Shown: piece after piece, positions 38,080-46,604 of the stretch
How the letters are laid out: the number at the start of each line of letters is the position of its first letter
How positions within the stretch are numbered: position 1 is the stretch's first letter
Origin: Prochlorococcus sp. AG-670-O13
Lineage (GTDB): Bacteria > Cyanobacteriota > Cyanobacteriia > PCC-6307 > Cyanobiaceae
Direction of reading: 5' to 3'
DNA: 46,604 nucleotides
Assembly: GCA_003209055.1 (NCBI GenBank)
Contig: QCTB01000004.1
Location: 1-46,604 of the forward strand
Notes under the pieces: model-generated
Database searches by the model: none
The model's input: the letters and a program-made list of their open reading frames with translations, nothing else
Told to the model about the DNA's origin: nothing
Program-made: the position numbers and the translations under genes

Positions 38080-38862
38080 TTATTTACAATTATTATTAAT
38101 CCAGTCTTTATTTTCAGGATTATCATTACCTAAAGAATTATACATTTTGGCATCCAAACAAGCACCATTTAAATCATTAATTTTTTCTTTTGAGAGACTT
38201 CTATTAAAGTAAGAGTTACTATGTTTAGGATCGTTTTTAATAGCATTACTGTAGTCAGATATTGAACCATAATAATCTTTTAATTCAAATTTTGCTATTC
38301 CACGATTGTAATAAGCACTTACGTATTTAGAATCAATTTCTATTGCTCTATTGAAATCAGATATCGCACCATAATAATCTTTCAAGTCAGTTTTAGCAGA
38401 CCCACGATTGTAGTATGCACCTTTATTTTTTGGATCCATTTCTATTGCTTTATTATAATCAGATATCGCAGCATAATTTTCATTTAAGGAAGCATGACTA
38501 TTTCCTCTAGCGATATAGGCATTAACTTTTTTTGGATTAATTTCTATTGCCTTAGTATGATCTGATATTGAACCTGAATAATCTCCTATCGCATTTTTTG
38601 ACAACCCTCGATTATAAAACGCAGATTGATTTCTAGAATCTGTTTCAATAACTTTTGAATAATCAGATATTGCTCCGTAGTGATCTCCTGCTTTCGCTTT
38701 CTCAAAAGCACTTTTAAAATATATTTTTACTTGAGCATTTACTTGTTTAGGATAAAAAATTATTATTCCAATGGTTGATAAAGAAACTCCAGTTTTAATA
38801 ATTAATGGTTGCCCTAATGGAATTATAGATAATATTGCACCAATAAAAGCAGTCCTTTTTTT
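38080..38862 (-). CDS. Secreted TPR-repeat protein
   Basis: MKKRTAFIGAILSIIPLGQPLIIKTG... signal-like leader; Sel1-like/TPR units GAISDYSKVIETDSRNQSAFYNRGLSK; MKKRTAF start inside ORF 38080-38877. Confidence 0.88.
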   Translation of the reverse strand, partial: KKRTAFIGAILSIIPLGQPLIIKTGVSLSTIGIIIFYPKQVNAQVKIYFKSAFEKAKAGDHYGAISDYSKVIETDSRNQSAFYNRGLSKNAIGDYSGSISDHTKAIEINPKKVNAYIARGNSHASLNENYAAISDYNKAIEMDPKNKGAYYNRGSAKTDLKDYYGAISDFNRAIEIDSKYVSAYYNRGIAKFELKDYYGSISDYSNAIKNDPKHSNSYFNRSLSKEKINDLNGACLDAKMYNSLGNDNPENKDWINNNCK

Positions 38863-38952
38863 CATCTCAAAATTCACTTTTAATTAATATACCAACAATA
38901 GAGCAAATAGACTTTATCCTATTTCTCTTAAGAGACAGCGGAAAGGTGCTGC

Positions 38953-38974
38953 GTAAAACCCACGTAAAACCGCT
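38953..38974 (+). repeat. 11-bp tandem direct repeat pair without a core copy
   Basis: GTAAAACCCAC-GTAAAACCGCT followed directly by the post-core tail. Confidence 0.7.
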
Positions 38975-39050
38975 TAACTCCATTCTTTGTACTTTTCCCT
39001 GTAATTAGATGAAATAATTGTAGAGAATACATTTTTTTTAAAACTTCTAA

Positions 39051-39632
39051 TCAACAATTATCCTTAATCCAATTTTCATTATCAGATGCTGTATCACCCA
39101 AAGAAACTGCTTTTTTCGCATCTTCACAAGCACCTTTAATATCTCCAATATTCTCCTTTGAAATACTCCTATTCTTAAATGCATTTGCATATTGAGGATT
39201 GATTTCTATCGCTTTTGTATAGTCAGATATTGCTCCATAATAATCTTTAAGTTCATCTTTTGCGTATCCACGATTGTTATATGCATCTGCATATTGAGGA
39301 TTGATTTCTATCGCTTTTGAATAGTCAAGAATAGATCCTTTATAATCTTTAAGTTCATCTTTTGCGTGTCCACGATTATAAAAAGCATCATCGTTTTGTG
39401 GATCAATTTCTATTGCTCTTGTAAAGTCAGAAATCGCTCCATTATGATCACCTTTCTCTGCTTTATCAGAACCACGATTATAAAAAAAAGCAGAATTTCT
39501 TGCATATACATTTTCAGAAACTGCGAGCATTAATCCTGTTGTAGATAAAAATAAACCAGTTTTAATAATTAATGGTTGCCCTAATGGAATTAGAGATAAT
39601 ATTGCACCAATAAAAGCAGTTCGTTTTTTCAT
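39051..39632 (-). CDS. Secreted TPR-repeat protein (paralogue)
   Basis: MKKRTAFIGAILSLIPLGQPLIIKTGLFLSTTGLML leader; TPR units. Start of ORF 39051-39680 probably internal (MKKRTAF). Confidence 0.88.
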   Translation of the reverse strand: MKKRTAFIGAILSLIPLGQPLIIKTGLFLSTTGLMLAVSENVYARNSAFFYNRGSDKAEKGDHNGAISDFTRAIEIDPQNDDAFYNRGHAKDELKDYKGSILDYSKAIEINPQYADAYNNRGYAKDELKDYYGAISDYTKAIEINPQYANAFKNRSISKENIGDIKGACEDAKKAVSLGDTASDNENWIKDNC

Positions 39633-39718
39633 ATCAAATTTACTTTTAATCAATATATCAACTTTAGAGAAAACAGGCATTACACGATTTCTCTTAGGAG
39701 ACAGCGAAAAGGTGTTGC

Positions 39719-39740
39719 GTAAAACTCACTTAAAACCGAT
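39719..39740 (+). repeat. 11-bp tandem direct repeat pair
   Basis: GTAAAACTCAC-TTAAAACCGAT, 34 bp before core R2. Confidence 0.7.
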
Positions 39741-39774
39741 TAATTGAAGTTATAACTGGGTTCTTAAAATCCGT

Positions 39775-39795
39775 TTATTCCCACTCAATGGTTCC
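39775..39795 (-). repeat. guaA 3'-end copy R2
   Basis: Minus strand GGA ACC ATT GAG TGG GAA TAA = GTIEWE*; one synonymous mismatch. Confidence 0.85.
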
Positions 39796-39852
39796 ACACA
39801 ATTTTGATGCATCAAAGTTATTGGTATCATTGACTTCAAAAGGGTAATTCTC

Positions 39853-39874
39853 GTGACAAACCTGTAACAAACCG
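39853..39874 (+). repeat. 11-bp tandem direct repeat pair
   Basis: GTGACAAACCT-GTAACAAACCG. Confidence 0.8.
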
Positions 39875-39942
39875 AAGACTTCCATTCTTTATACTTTCCT
39901 CTGTAATTAGATGAACTAATTGTAGAGAATTAGTATTGATAT

Positions 39943-40722
39943 CTAACATTCATCTCTTACCCATTTGGCAGAATCTTTATCTCCCAAAGAAGACGCTTTT
40001 CCCCAATCATCACAAGCACCTTTTAAATCCCCAATCTCTTCCTTAGCAATCCCACGATTTTTATACGCACTTTTATCTTTTGGGTCAATTTCTATCACTT
40101 TTGTATAATCAGAAATTGCTCCGTAATAATCTTTTAATTTATCTTTTACAAATGCACGATTGAAATATGCATCTGTATATTGTGGATCAAGTTCTATCGC
40201 TCTTGTGAAATCAGAAATTGCTCCGTAGTAATCTTTTAAATAAGATTTTGTATCACCTAAATTATTATATGCAGAGGCATATTTTGGATCAAGTTCTATT
40301 GCTTTCGAAAAAGCAATTTTTGCTCCCTCATAATCGCCTAATTCAGATTTGCAATACCCTATTCCATGGTAAGAAGTAGGTCTATCTGCTTTTATTTCTA
40401 TTGCTTTTATATAATCTGAAATTGCCTCATAGCATTTACCCAAAAACTCCCTTGAAACGCCACGATTATGATATGAATAATCATCTTTTGGGTCAATTTT
40501 TATTGCTTTTGTATAATCTGCAATTGCGCCAATATGATCTCCATTTTCTGCTTTTTGATAAGCACGATCAAAATAATAATCAGAATTTCTAGCGCTTACT
40601 TTTTCAGGAACAGAAAGTATCAATCCTGTTGTAGATAAAACTACACCAGTTTTAATTAATAATGGTTGACTTAATGGTATTAAAGATAATATTGAACCAA
40701 TAAAAGCAGTTCGTTTTTTCAT
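39943..40722 (-). CDS. Secreted TPR-repeat protein (paralogue)
   Basis: MKKRTAFIGSILSLIPLSQPLLIKTG leader; TPR units such as YYGAISDFTRAIELDPQYTDAYFNRAFVKDKLKD. Confidence 0.9.
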   Translation of the reverse strand: MKKRTAFIGSILSLIPLSQPLLIKTGVVLSTTGLILSVPEKVSARNSDYYFDRAYQKAENGDHIGAIADYTKAIKIDPKDDYSYHNRGVSREFLGKCYEAISDYIKAIEIKADRPTSYHGIGYCKSELGDYEGAKIAFSKAIELDPKYASAYNNLGDTKSYLKDYYGAISDFTRAIELDPQYTDAYFNRAFVKDKLKDYYGAISDYTKVIEIDPKDKSAYKNRGIAKEEIGDLKGACDDWGKASSLGDKDSAKWVRDEC

Positions 40723-40806
40723 CTAAAAAATACTTTTTATCAATATACCAACTTTAGAAAAAACAGACATTATACGATTTCTCTTAAGTGAGAAGCAAAA
40801 GTGTTC

Positions 40807-40828
40807 GTGACAAACCCGTAACAAACTG
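40807..40828 (+). repeat. 11-bp tandem direct repeat pair
   Basis: GTGACAAACCC-GTAACAAACTG. Confidence 0.75.
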
Positions 40829-40922
40829 ACATCTGAAAACCCTTGGTATCAGGTATTTAGGATTTGAGATTGTGTGTGATAAACCAATAAATTGAAGTTA
40901 TAACTAGGTTTTTAAAAGCAAT

Positions 40923-40943
40923 TTATTCCCACTCAGTAGTTCT
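40923..40943 (-). repeat. guaA 3'-end copy R1 (diverged)
   Basis: Minus strand AGA ACT ACT GAG TGG GAA TAA = RTTEWE*. Confidence 0.75.
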
Positions 40944-41003
40944 ACCCCAAAAGACCCCTTCACTATGGTTGGTATGATTGATATTTTTAAAGTCACAAGT
41001 TTC

Positions 41004-41025
41004 GCAACAAACCTGCAACAAAGTT
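41004..41025 (+). repeat. 11-bp tandem direct repeat pair
   Basis: GCAACAAACCT-GCAACAAAGTT. Confidence 0.75.
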
Positions 41026-41088
41026 AAACCCATAATTTTTTATACTTTTGAATGGTACTTATTGATTTAATTTTGAAAAAATCAATTA

Positions 41089-41568
41089 TTAATTTCGATA
41101 GCACGGACCGTAATGGACAGTAAAATCATATCCATTATTTTGCATATGATTTGTATAAGTCATATACATTATATCCTTTGAATTCTCTATTTTTTTAAAT
41201 GTTATTGTTGAAACTTGAGGTCCTCCTTCAACAGTTCTCATATCTTCTTCTATAGCAACTAGACTATCCTTTTTCAGACTAATAATTTTGAAGTAATTTT
41301 GTATTGATAATTTTTTGTCTTTAAAATTTAGAGTATATTTTTGAATTAATGACTTATTAAATTCATCTACATTTAAATCCCAGTATCTATTTTGTAGGTA
41401 TTCCCAATTGTTGTCATTAGATTCAAGTATATATGTTTGCAATTCACACTTATATTTAATTACTTCAGCATTAACTGTTTCTGAAGAGATAAAGAAAAAA
41501 AGTGGATACGTTAAAAAACTAACTGGTATTAAAAATCTACAAAAATGTTTTCGAAATTTAATAAACAA
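41089..41568 (-). CDS. Small secreted hypothetical protein (guaA-array cassette gene)
   Basis: 159 aa; hydrophobic leader FCRFLIPVSFLTYPLFFFISSETVNAEV. Confidence 0.65.
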   Translation of the reverse strand: MFIKFRKHFCRFLIPVSFLTYPLFFFISSETVNAEVIKYKCELQTYILESNDNNWEYLQNRYWDLNVDEFNKSLIQKYTLNFKDKKLSIQNYFKIISLKKDSLVAIEEDMRTVEGGPQVSTITFKKIENSKDIMYMTYTNHMQNNGYDFTVHYGPCYRN

Positions 41569-41646
41569 AACCTTAAGAAAATAAATAACTCTTAAGAAGA
41601 AATTTAATAGTGTTTGATTTCTTCATAAAGAAAGAAAAAATATTTT

Positions 41647-41668
41647 GCAATAAACTGGCAACAAACAT
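41647..41668 (+). repeat. 11-bp tandem direct repeat pair
   Basis: GCAATAAACTG-GCAACAAACAT. Confidence 0.65.
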
Positions 41669-41717
41669 ACGCAATGAAATCGTAGTTATATTGTCATCTT
41701 GTCTTTATAATTTTACC

Positions 41718-41739
41718 ACAACAAACTCGCAACAAACCG
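41718..41739 (+). repeat. 11-bp tandem direct repeat pair
   Basis: ACAACAAACTC-GCAACAAACCG, 37 bp before the guaA stop codon. Confidence 0.7.
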
Positions 41740-41776
41740 CAAGAATGAGGATATGACTACACTTTGACCCTATAAC

Positions 41777-43363
41777 TTATTCCCACTCAATTGTTCCAGG
41801 GGGCTTACTAGTAATATCGAAAACAACTCTATTTACCTGGGCTACTTCATTAACTATTCTATTAGAAATTCTTTCTAAGGTTTCATAAGGAATTCTTGAC
41901 CAATCTGCTGTCATCCCATCTTCGCTCGATACACAACGCAAAACTATCGGCCAAGCATAAGTTCTTTTATCCCCCATCACCCCTACTGTCTTTACAGGAA
42001 GAAGAACTGCAAATGCTTGCCATATATCATTGTAAAGACCTGCTTTCTTTATTTCATCTCTTACTATCCAATCTGCATCTCTCAAACAGTTTAATTTTTC
42101 ATTAGAAACTTCACCCAAAATTCTTATTGATAAGCCTGGACCTGGAAATGGATGTCTTTTAATAATTTCATCTGGCAATCCAAGAGCCTTTCCAAGTTTC
42201 CTAACTTCATCTTTAAAAAGTTTTCTTAATGGTTCAACTAATTTAAATTGTAAATCTTTTGGCAAACCGCCTACATTGTGATGACTTTTTATTTTTACCG
42301 CAATTCGCTCACCAGTCTTCGGATCTAAATTAGTTCCAGCACTTTCAATAACGTCTGGGTAGAGAGTGCCTTGAGCCAAATATTGAAAAGGACCTAGTCG
42401 ATTACTCTCCTCTTCAAAAACTCTAATAAATTCCTCACCGATTATCTTGCGTTTTTCTTCTGGATCAGTTACTCCTTTCAATTTTTTGATAAATCTATCT
42501 CTAGCATTGATATATTCAACTTTTATATGAAATTTTTTATCAAAAAAATTCATTAGAAATTCAGGTTCACCTTTTCTCATAAAACCCTGATCTATAAACA
42601 TACATGTAAGCTGTTTACCAATTGCTTTATTCAGAAGAAAAGCAAGGGTTGATGAATCTACTCCACCAGACAAAGCAAGTAAAACTTTTTTATCGCCAAC
42701 TTGTTCTTTAATTCTTGGAATTGTCTCGTCTAGAAAAGTTTCAGTAGTCCAATCTGCTTTACATTTAGAAATTGAATAAACAAAATTTTTAATTACCCTC
42801 ATTCCAAATTCTGAATGAATAACTTCTGGATGAAATTGCACACCAAATAATTTCTTTTCTCGATTTGATATTGCAGCATGGAGAGTATTTTCTGTATGGG
42901 CAATTTTAATGAAACCATTAGGTAAATTATTTATAGAATCTCCATGACTCATCCACATAATTGATTTATCTTTGACATTAGAAAGTAAATCACTTTCGCA
43001 ATCAATATTTATTGGTGCTCTGCCATATTCTGCTTTGTTAATCGCGGTAGTAACATTACCACCTAACTCTTTTACCATTAATTGCATTCCATAACATATA
43101 CCCAACACTGGAATATCTAAATTAAAAATCTTAGGATCACATTTAGGTGCATTATCTTCATACACAGAATTTGGGCCTCCACTTAAAATAATTCCTTGAG
43201 GTTTGATATCCTGAATCTCTTTTATAGAAATAAAGTTACTTACTACAAGAGAAAATACATTTGCTTCTCTTATCCTTCTTGCAATCAATTCTGAATATTG
43301 AGACCCGAAATCTAATATTAATATTGAAGGATCTCTGACTTTTTTTAGCAATTTTTTAACCAT
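41777..43363 (-). CDS. guaA: GMP synthase (glutamine-hydrolysing)
   Basis: 528 aa; [34 protein letters not shown]-terminus. Confidence 0.98.
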   Translation of the reverse strand: MVKKLLKKVRDPSILILDFGSQYSELIARRIREANVFSLVVSNFISIKEIQDIKPQGIILSGGPNSVYEDNAPKCDPKIFNLDIPVLGICYGMQLMVKELGGNVTTAINKAEYGRAPINIDCESDLLSNVKDKSIMWMSHGDSINNLPNGFIKIAHTENTLHAAISNREKKLFGVQFHPEVIHSEFGMRVIKNFVYSISKCKADWTTETFLDETIPRIKEQVGDKKVLLALSGGVDSSTLAFLLNKAIGKQLTCMFIDQGFMRKGEPEFLMNFFDKKFHIKVEYINARDRFIKKLKGVTDPEEKRKIIGEEFIRVFEEESNRLGPFQYLAQGTLYPDVIESAGTNLDPKTGERIAVKIKSHHNVGGLPKDLQFKLVEPLRKLFKDEVRKLGKALGLPDEIIKRHPFPGPGLSIRILGEVSNEKLNCLRDADWIVRDEIKKAGLYNDIWQAFAVLLPVKTVGVMGDKRTYAWPIVLRCVSSEDGMTADWSRIPYETLERISNRIVNEVAQVNRVVFDITSKPPGTIEWE

Positions 43364-43411
43364 GTATAAAAGTTACCTCAATTTATTTGCAAAAACATAA
43401 ACCACTTAAAA

Positions 43412-44530
43412 TTAGAAACCTTTAAAAGTAGAAATATAGTCTTTACCATTATTACCAGACCAACGTATCTTTCTTTGCCTATCAAAAATAATTGCTGCAA
43501 CTTGCATATCTGTTTTTGTATATCTATTGACGTATTCTACAGAGCGATTTTCAACAGTATTCGACAACTTATTCCATAATTTATCAGCCAACGATAAATT
43601 GAAGCTTTCAAGAAGCAATAAAGCATCTTCAACGGTTTTTAATAGAGAAATTTTGTTAATAATCTCTATCGGAACTTTTTCTATTACAGCCAAATAAACA
43701 AGAATTTCAATCCTAGCATCAGCTAAATGATTATGAGTATGAAAAATTCCTCCTGCCAGTTTAATTAATTTGCCGTGATATCCAAAAAGAATTACTGTTT
43801 TAATTTTTTTTATTGCAGCATCAACTAATAATGGTCCTATCCAATTTCCAACTTTAATTATGGGAAAATCTGTATTAGAACTTTTTGCTAGATCTAAGCC
43901 ATTTTCACCAATAACAAAAATAATTTTTTCATGGACTTCATTAGAAATAATTCTCTCTAATTGAGCTTTTGCATTTTTTAATTGATCAGGTGAAGCACTT
44001 GAATACGTTTCAGCACTAGTACCTATAATAGATAATCCTTCTACAATTCCAAATGATTGATTACTAGTTCTTTCGGCCAAAAATTTTCCATTTGGTAATA
44101 TAATTTCCAAATTTAGCTTGTATCCTTCAGGAATAATATCTAGTAAATTTTCAACTAAGACTTCTTTGGCAAAATTAGAAATACAAATCTCTGATGTTTT
44201 TTTATCAATGCCAACACCATATCCTGGAATAATATTTATTAAATCTGATGACCTAATACTTGCAGTATTGGTTTGTTCTAAAGCAGCTATAGTCCATATT
44301 TCTAAATTTTGTGTTAAATCAAGATGCAAGCCTGAGTCTACAAAAGAAATTCCAAGAGCATTAGACTCTTCATTAATAAGTCCAGATGAATGAACCTTAA
44401 TTTTTATTAAATTTTTTTCTTTAGGAATTTTAATTAATTCATGATCTTCAAACGGTAAACCTATTAATTTTTTTACTGCTGACTTAGCAGCTCCAGTAAC
44501 CCATAAAGGTAAAGAAAATCCTTTTTTCAA
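43412..44530 (-). CDS. cbiD: Cobalt-precorrin-5B (C1)-methyltransferase CbiD
   Basis: 372 aa; IIPGYGVGIDKKTSE, LNLEIILPNGKFLAERTSNQSFGIVEGLSIIGTS, FGYHGKLIKLAGGIFHTHNHLADAR. Confidence 0.92.
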   Translation of the reverse strand: MKKGFSLPLWVTGAAKSAVKKLIGLPFEDHELIKIPKEKNLIKIKVHSSGLINEESNALGISFVDSGLHLDLTQNLEIWTIAALEQTNTASIRSSDLINIIPGYGVGIDKKTSEICISNFAKEVLVENLLDIIPEGYKLNLEIILPNGKFLAERTSNQSFGIVEGLSIIGTSAETYSSASPDQLKNAKAQLERIISNEVHEKIIFVIGENGLDLAKSSNTDFPIIKVGNWIGPLLVDAAIKKIKTVILFGYHGKLIKLAGGIFHTHNHLADARIEILVYLAVIEKVPIEIINKISLLKTVEDALLLLESFNLSLADKLWNKLSNTVENRSVEYVNRYTKTDMQVAAIIFDRQRKIRWSGNNGKDYISTFKGF

Positions 44531-44590
44531 ATCAAGTAATTGAAAAATATTTAATGACTACTAATCTTAGAATGACCTATAAATTAAAAA

Positions 44591-45760
44591 GTGGCCATAC
44601 AACAAAAATTATCATTGATGATACCTGGTCCAACACCAGTTCCTGAAAAAGTTTTAGAAGCGTTAGGAAGACATCCCATAGGACATAGAAGTAAAGATTT
44701 TCAAGATCTTGTAGAGATCACCACCAAAAATTTACAGTGGTTACATCAAACAAAAAATGATGTTTTAACAATTACAGGTAGTGGAACTGCTGCTATGGAG
44801 GCAGGAATAATCAGTACATTAAGTAAAGGAGACAAAGTTATTTGTGGTGAGAATGGAAAATTTGGTCAAAGATGGGTAAAAGTTGCAAAAGAATTTGGAC
44901 TCGAAGTAATTCAGATTAATACGGAGTGGGGCAAACCCCTTGATCCAGCTGAATTCAAAACAATTTTGGAAGAAGACCATAAAAAAGAAATAAAAGCAGT
45001 TATTCTCACACATTCTGAAACTTCAACAGGGGTAATTAATGATTTAAAAGAGATAAGTTCTCATATTCGTAATCATAAAAAAGCGTTATCAATTATTGAT
45101 TGCGTAACAAGTATTGGAGCTTGTAATGTTCCTGTAGATGAATGGGAGCTAGATATTGTTGCTTCAGGTTCTCAAAAAGGGTACATGATACCTCCAGGAT
45201 TAAGCTTTGTATCTATGAGTGAAAAAGCATGGCAAGCTTCAGAAAAATCAAATTTGCCTAAGTTTTATTTAAACCTAAAATCATATAAAAAAAGTCTTTC
45301 AAGTAATAGTAATCCTTATACTCCAGCAGTTAATTTAGTTTTTGCATTAGATGAATCTTTAAAAATGATGAAAGATGAAGGTCTGGATTCAATTTTTAAA
45401 AGGCATGAAAGACATAAATTAGCAGTAAGTGAAGCTGCAAAAAATCTTAATCTAAAATTATTTGCTGATGAAGAGCATTTAAGTCCTTCAGTGACTGCAA
45501 TACAAATTGAAGATATAAATGCAGAACAGTTTAGAAAAACAATAAAAAATAAATATGATATTTTGTTAGCTGGTGGTCAAGATAACTTAAAAGGAAAAAT
45601 ATTCAGAGTTGGTCACCTAGGTTATGTAAATGATAGAGATATAATTTCAGTTATTGCAGCTATTGGAAATACTTTAGTCGAAGAAAATAAAATCACTACA
45701 GAACAACTAGGAGAGGCTCTAAAAGTAACTTCGTACCATTTAAAAAAAAGCTTAATTTAG
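44591..45760 (+). CDS. Class V aminotransferase (serine/alanine-glyoxylate type), GTG start
   Basis: 389 aa; MIPGPTPVPEKVLEALGRHPIGHRSKDF; GSQKGYMIPPGLSFVS. Confidence 0.93.
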   Translation: MAIQQKLSLMIPGPTPVPEKVLEALGRHPIGHRSKDFQDLVEITTKNLQWLHQTKNDVLTITGSGTAAMEAGIISTLSKGDKVICGENGKFGQRWVKVAKEFGLEVIQINTEWGKPLDPAEFKTILEEDHKKEIKAVILTHSETSTGVINDLKEISSHIRNHKKALSIIDCVTSIGACNVPVDEWELDIVASGSQKGYMIPPGLSFVSMSEKAWQASEKSNLPKFYLNLKSYKKSLSSNSNPYTPAVNLVFALDESLKMMKDEGLDSIFKRHERHKLAVSEAAKNLNLKLFADEEHLSPSVTAIQIEDINAEQFRKTIKNKYDILLAGGQDNLKGKIFRVGHLGYVNDRDIISVIAAIGNTLVEENKITTEQLGEALKVTSYHLKKSLI

Positions 45761-45954
45761 GTGCCTGGTTCTTCAACATTTCCACCCAATTCTACTATTT
45801 TCTTTCTTAGAGCTAGCGATTTTTCTTCATCTCCCTGTGTTTGAGCAACAGCGAGAGCAAATTCTAATTTTTCTAATTGATGCCCACCTTCAAAAAAAGA
45901 TAATCTCTTTTTAATTGGGTTTTTATTACCTCTGTAAGAAATTTGTGAAGCCAT
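45757..45954 (-). CDS. Small conserved hypothetical protein
   Basis: Likely start MASQISYRGNKNPIKKRLSFFEGGHQLEKLEFALAVAQTQGDEEKSLALRKKIVELGGNVEEPGT*; 4-nt convergent overlap with the aminotransferase. Confidence 0.65.
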   Translation of the reverse strand: MASQISYRGNKNPIKKRLSFFEGGHQLEKLEFALAVAQTQGDEEKSLALRKKIVELGGNVEEPGT

Positions 45955-46181
45955 AACAAATAACGTATTACTTATATTATGCCAACTCAAGGGCCTTTTA
46001 CGTTGAAAAATCAAACTTAATTTTAAAAAATTAAATTTTATAAGATTAAAACTAGGCTTTATAATTTATCTCACAATAAAATGCATTAAATTTCATAGAT
46101 AATTTAAGAGTAAATAACAACATATAAACAAATCTAAAAAAATTTTTTCTACTATTATTTTCAAATAGCAAAATTATTTCA

Positions 46182-46604
46182 ATGTCTAATATAAATTTAA
46201 TCTATTATTTAATTGCAGGTGCTACTTTTGGAGCACTAGCTCTTAAAACAGGTATCCCGGCTGCTCCTTTGGCTGGGGCTTTAATAGGAGCAAGTCTTTT
46301 AAGCATTAGTGGAAAAATTGAAACTGCAGAATGGCCCAATGGTACAAGAACTTTATTAGAAATTGGAATTGGGACTGTAATTGGTACTAGCTTAACAAGA
46401 GACTCTTTAGTGGAATTGCAAACTTTATGGAAACCAGCAATTCTAATAACCTTTACACTTGTGATCACTGGCTTAGTAGTAGGATTATGGACAAGTAGAT
46501 TACTTAAGGTCGATATAATTACTACCATTCTTGGTGCAGCGCCAGGAGGAATTAGTGGAATGAGTCTAGTTGGTTCAGAATACGGAGTGGGTCCAGCAGT
46601 TGCA
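46182..46604 (+). CDS. AbrB-family (ammonia monooxygenase/AbrB duplication) membrane protein, truncated by window end
   Basis: MSNINLIYYLIAGATFGALALKTGIPAAPLAGALIGASLLSIS...TTILGAAPGGISGMSLVGSEYGVGPAVA; open to the window end. Confidence 0.8.
   Translation, partial: MSNINLIYYLIAGATFGALALKTGIPAAPLAGALIGASLLSISGKIETAEWPNGTRTLLEIGIGTVIGTSLTRDSLVELQTLWKPAILITFTLVITGLVVGLWTSRLLKVDIITTILGAAPGGISGMSLVGSEYGVGPAVA

Larger units (their letters stand above)
34567..41797. mobile_element. Candidate cassette array anchored on the guaA 3' end
   Basis: Exact 21-bp direct repeat TTATTCCCACTCAATTGTTCC at both limits (34567-34587; 41777-41797), three diverged internal copies, 11-bp tandem repeats beside each. 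Confidence 0.7.

Noticed and set aside
40401-40592. Plus-strand ORF inside a TPR gene
   Set aside because: Antisense to a well-supported CDS.
34511-41739. 11-bp repeat pairs considered as CRISPR or replication iterons
   Set aside because: Only two units per site, no spacers, no cas or rep genes; consistent association with guaA/argJ-end copies instead.
34567-41797. Integrase or transposase gene inside the guaA array
   Set aside because: Looked for one in all listed ORFs; none has tyrosine/serine recombinase or DDE motifs, so any recombinase must be elsewhere.
44118-44393. 91-aa plus-strand ORF inside cbiD
   Set aside because: Antisense to a well-supported CDS.
46205-46528. 107-aa minus ORF at the window end
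   Set aside because: Antisense to the AbrB-family membrane protein, which has convincing composition and start.

Overview
AT-rich window from a high-light Prochlorococcus-type cyanobacterium: small genome, short intergenic spaces, and a permuted tmRNA encoding the tag ANKIVSFSRQTAPVAA. The backbone carries housekeeping genes: smc, THUMP/RlmL-type methyltransferase, ssrA, argJ, coaE, gatB, thiO-like, ndk, speA, alaS, a flavodiiron pair, PBP2, guaA, cbiD and a class V aminotransferase. The most striking signal is a pair of accessory arrays with the same architecture, one at the 3' end of argJ (about 14.34-16.62 kb) and one at the 3' end of guaA (about 34.24-41.80 kb). In each array the last codons of the host gene recur as direct-repeat copies that separate one to a few small accessory genes. 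The copies still read as the host C-terminus plus stop codon (argJ: KYVEINSEYTT*, copies YGEINSEYTT* and RYVETNSEYTT*; guaA: GTIEWE*, copies GTIEWE*, GTIEWE*, GPIDWE*, RTTEWE*), with synonymous changes and stop-codon swaps. Each site is flanked by pairs of 11-bp tandem direct repeats (GTGACAAACCT-GTAACAAACCG at guaA, GTGTTATACTA-GTGTTATAAAG at argJ). This looks like serial site-specific integration of small cassettes into the 3' ends of core genes. No recombinase gene is visible in the window, so one would have to act in trans. Other items: two adjacent 119-aa secreted proteins built from a 14-aa YGNTTYGP repeat, a ClpP/ClpR-like protein lacking catalytic residues, a small ORF with a diverged nonsense-bearing second copy, a stand-alone LigD phosphoesterase-like protein, a DnaB C-terminal-only protein, an orphan ParA and a TPR/protease/sulfotransferase expansion. 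All calls come from reading the sequence; no database search was run.
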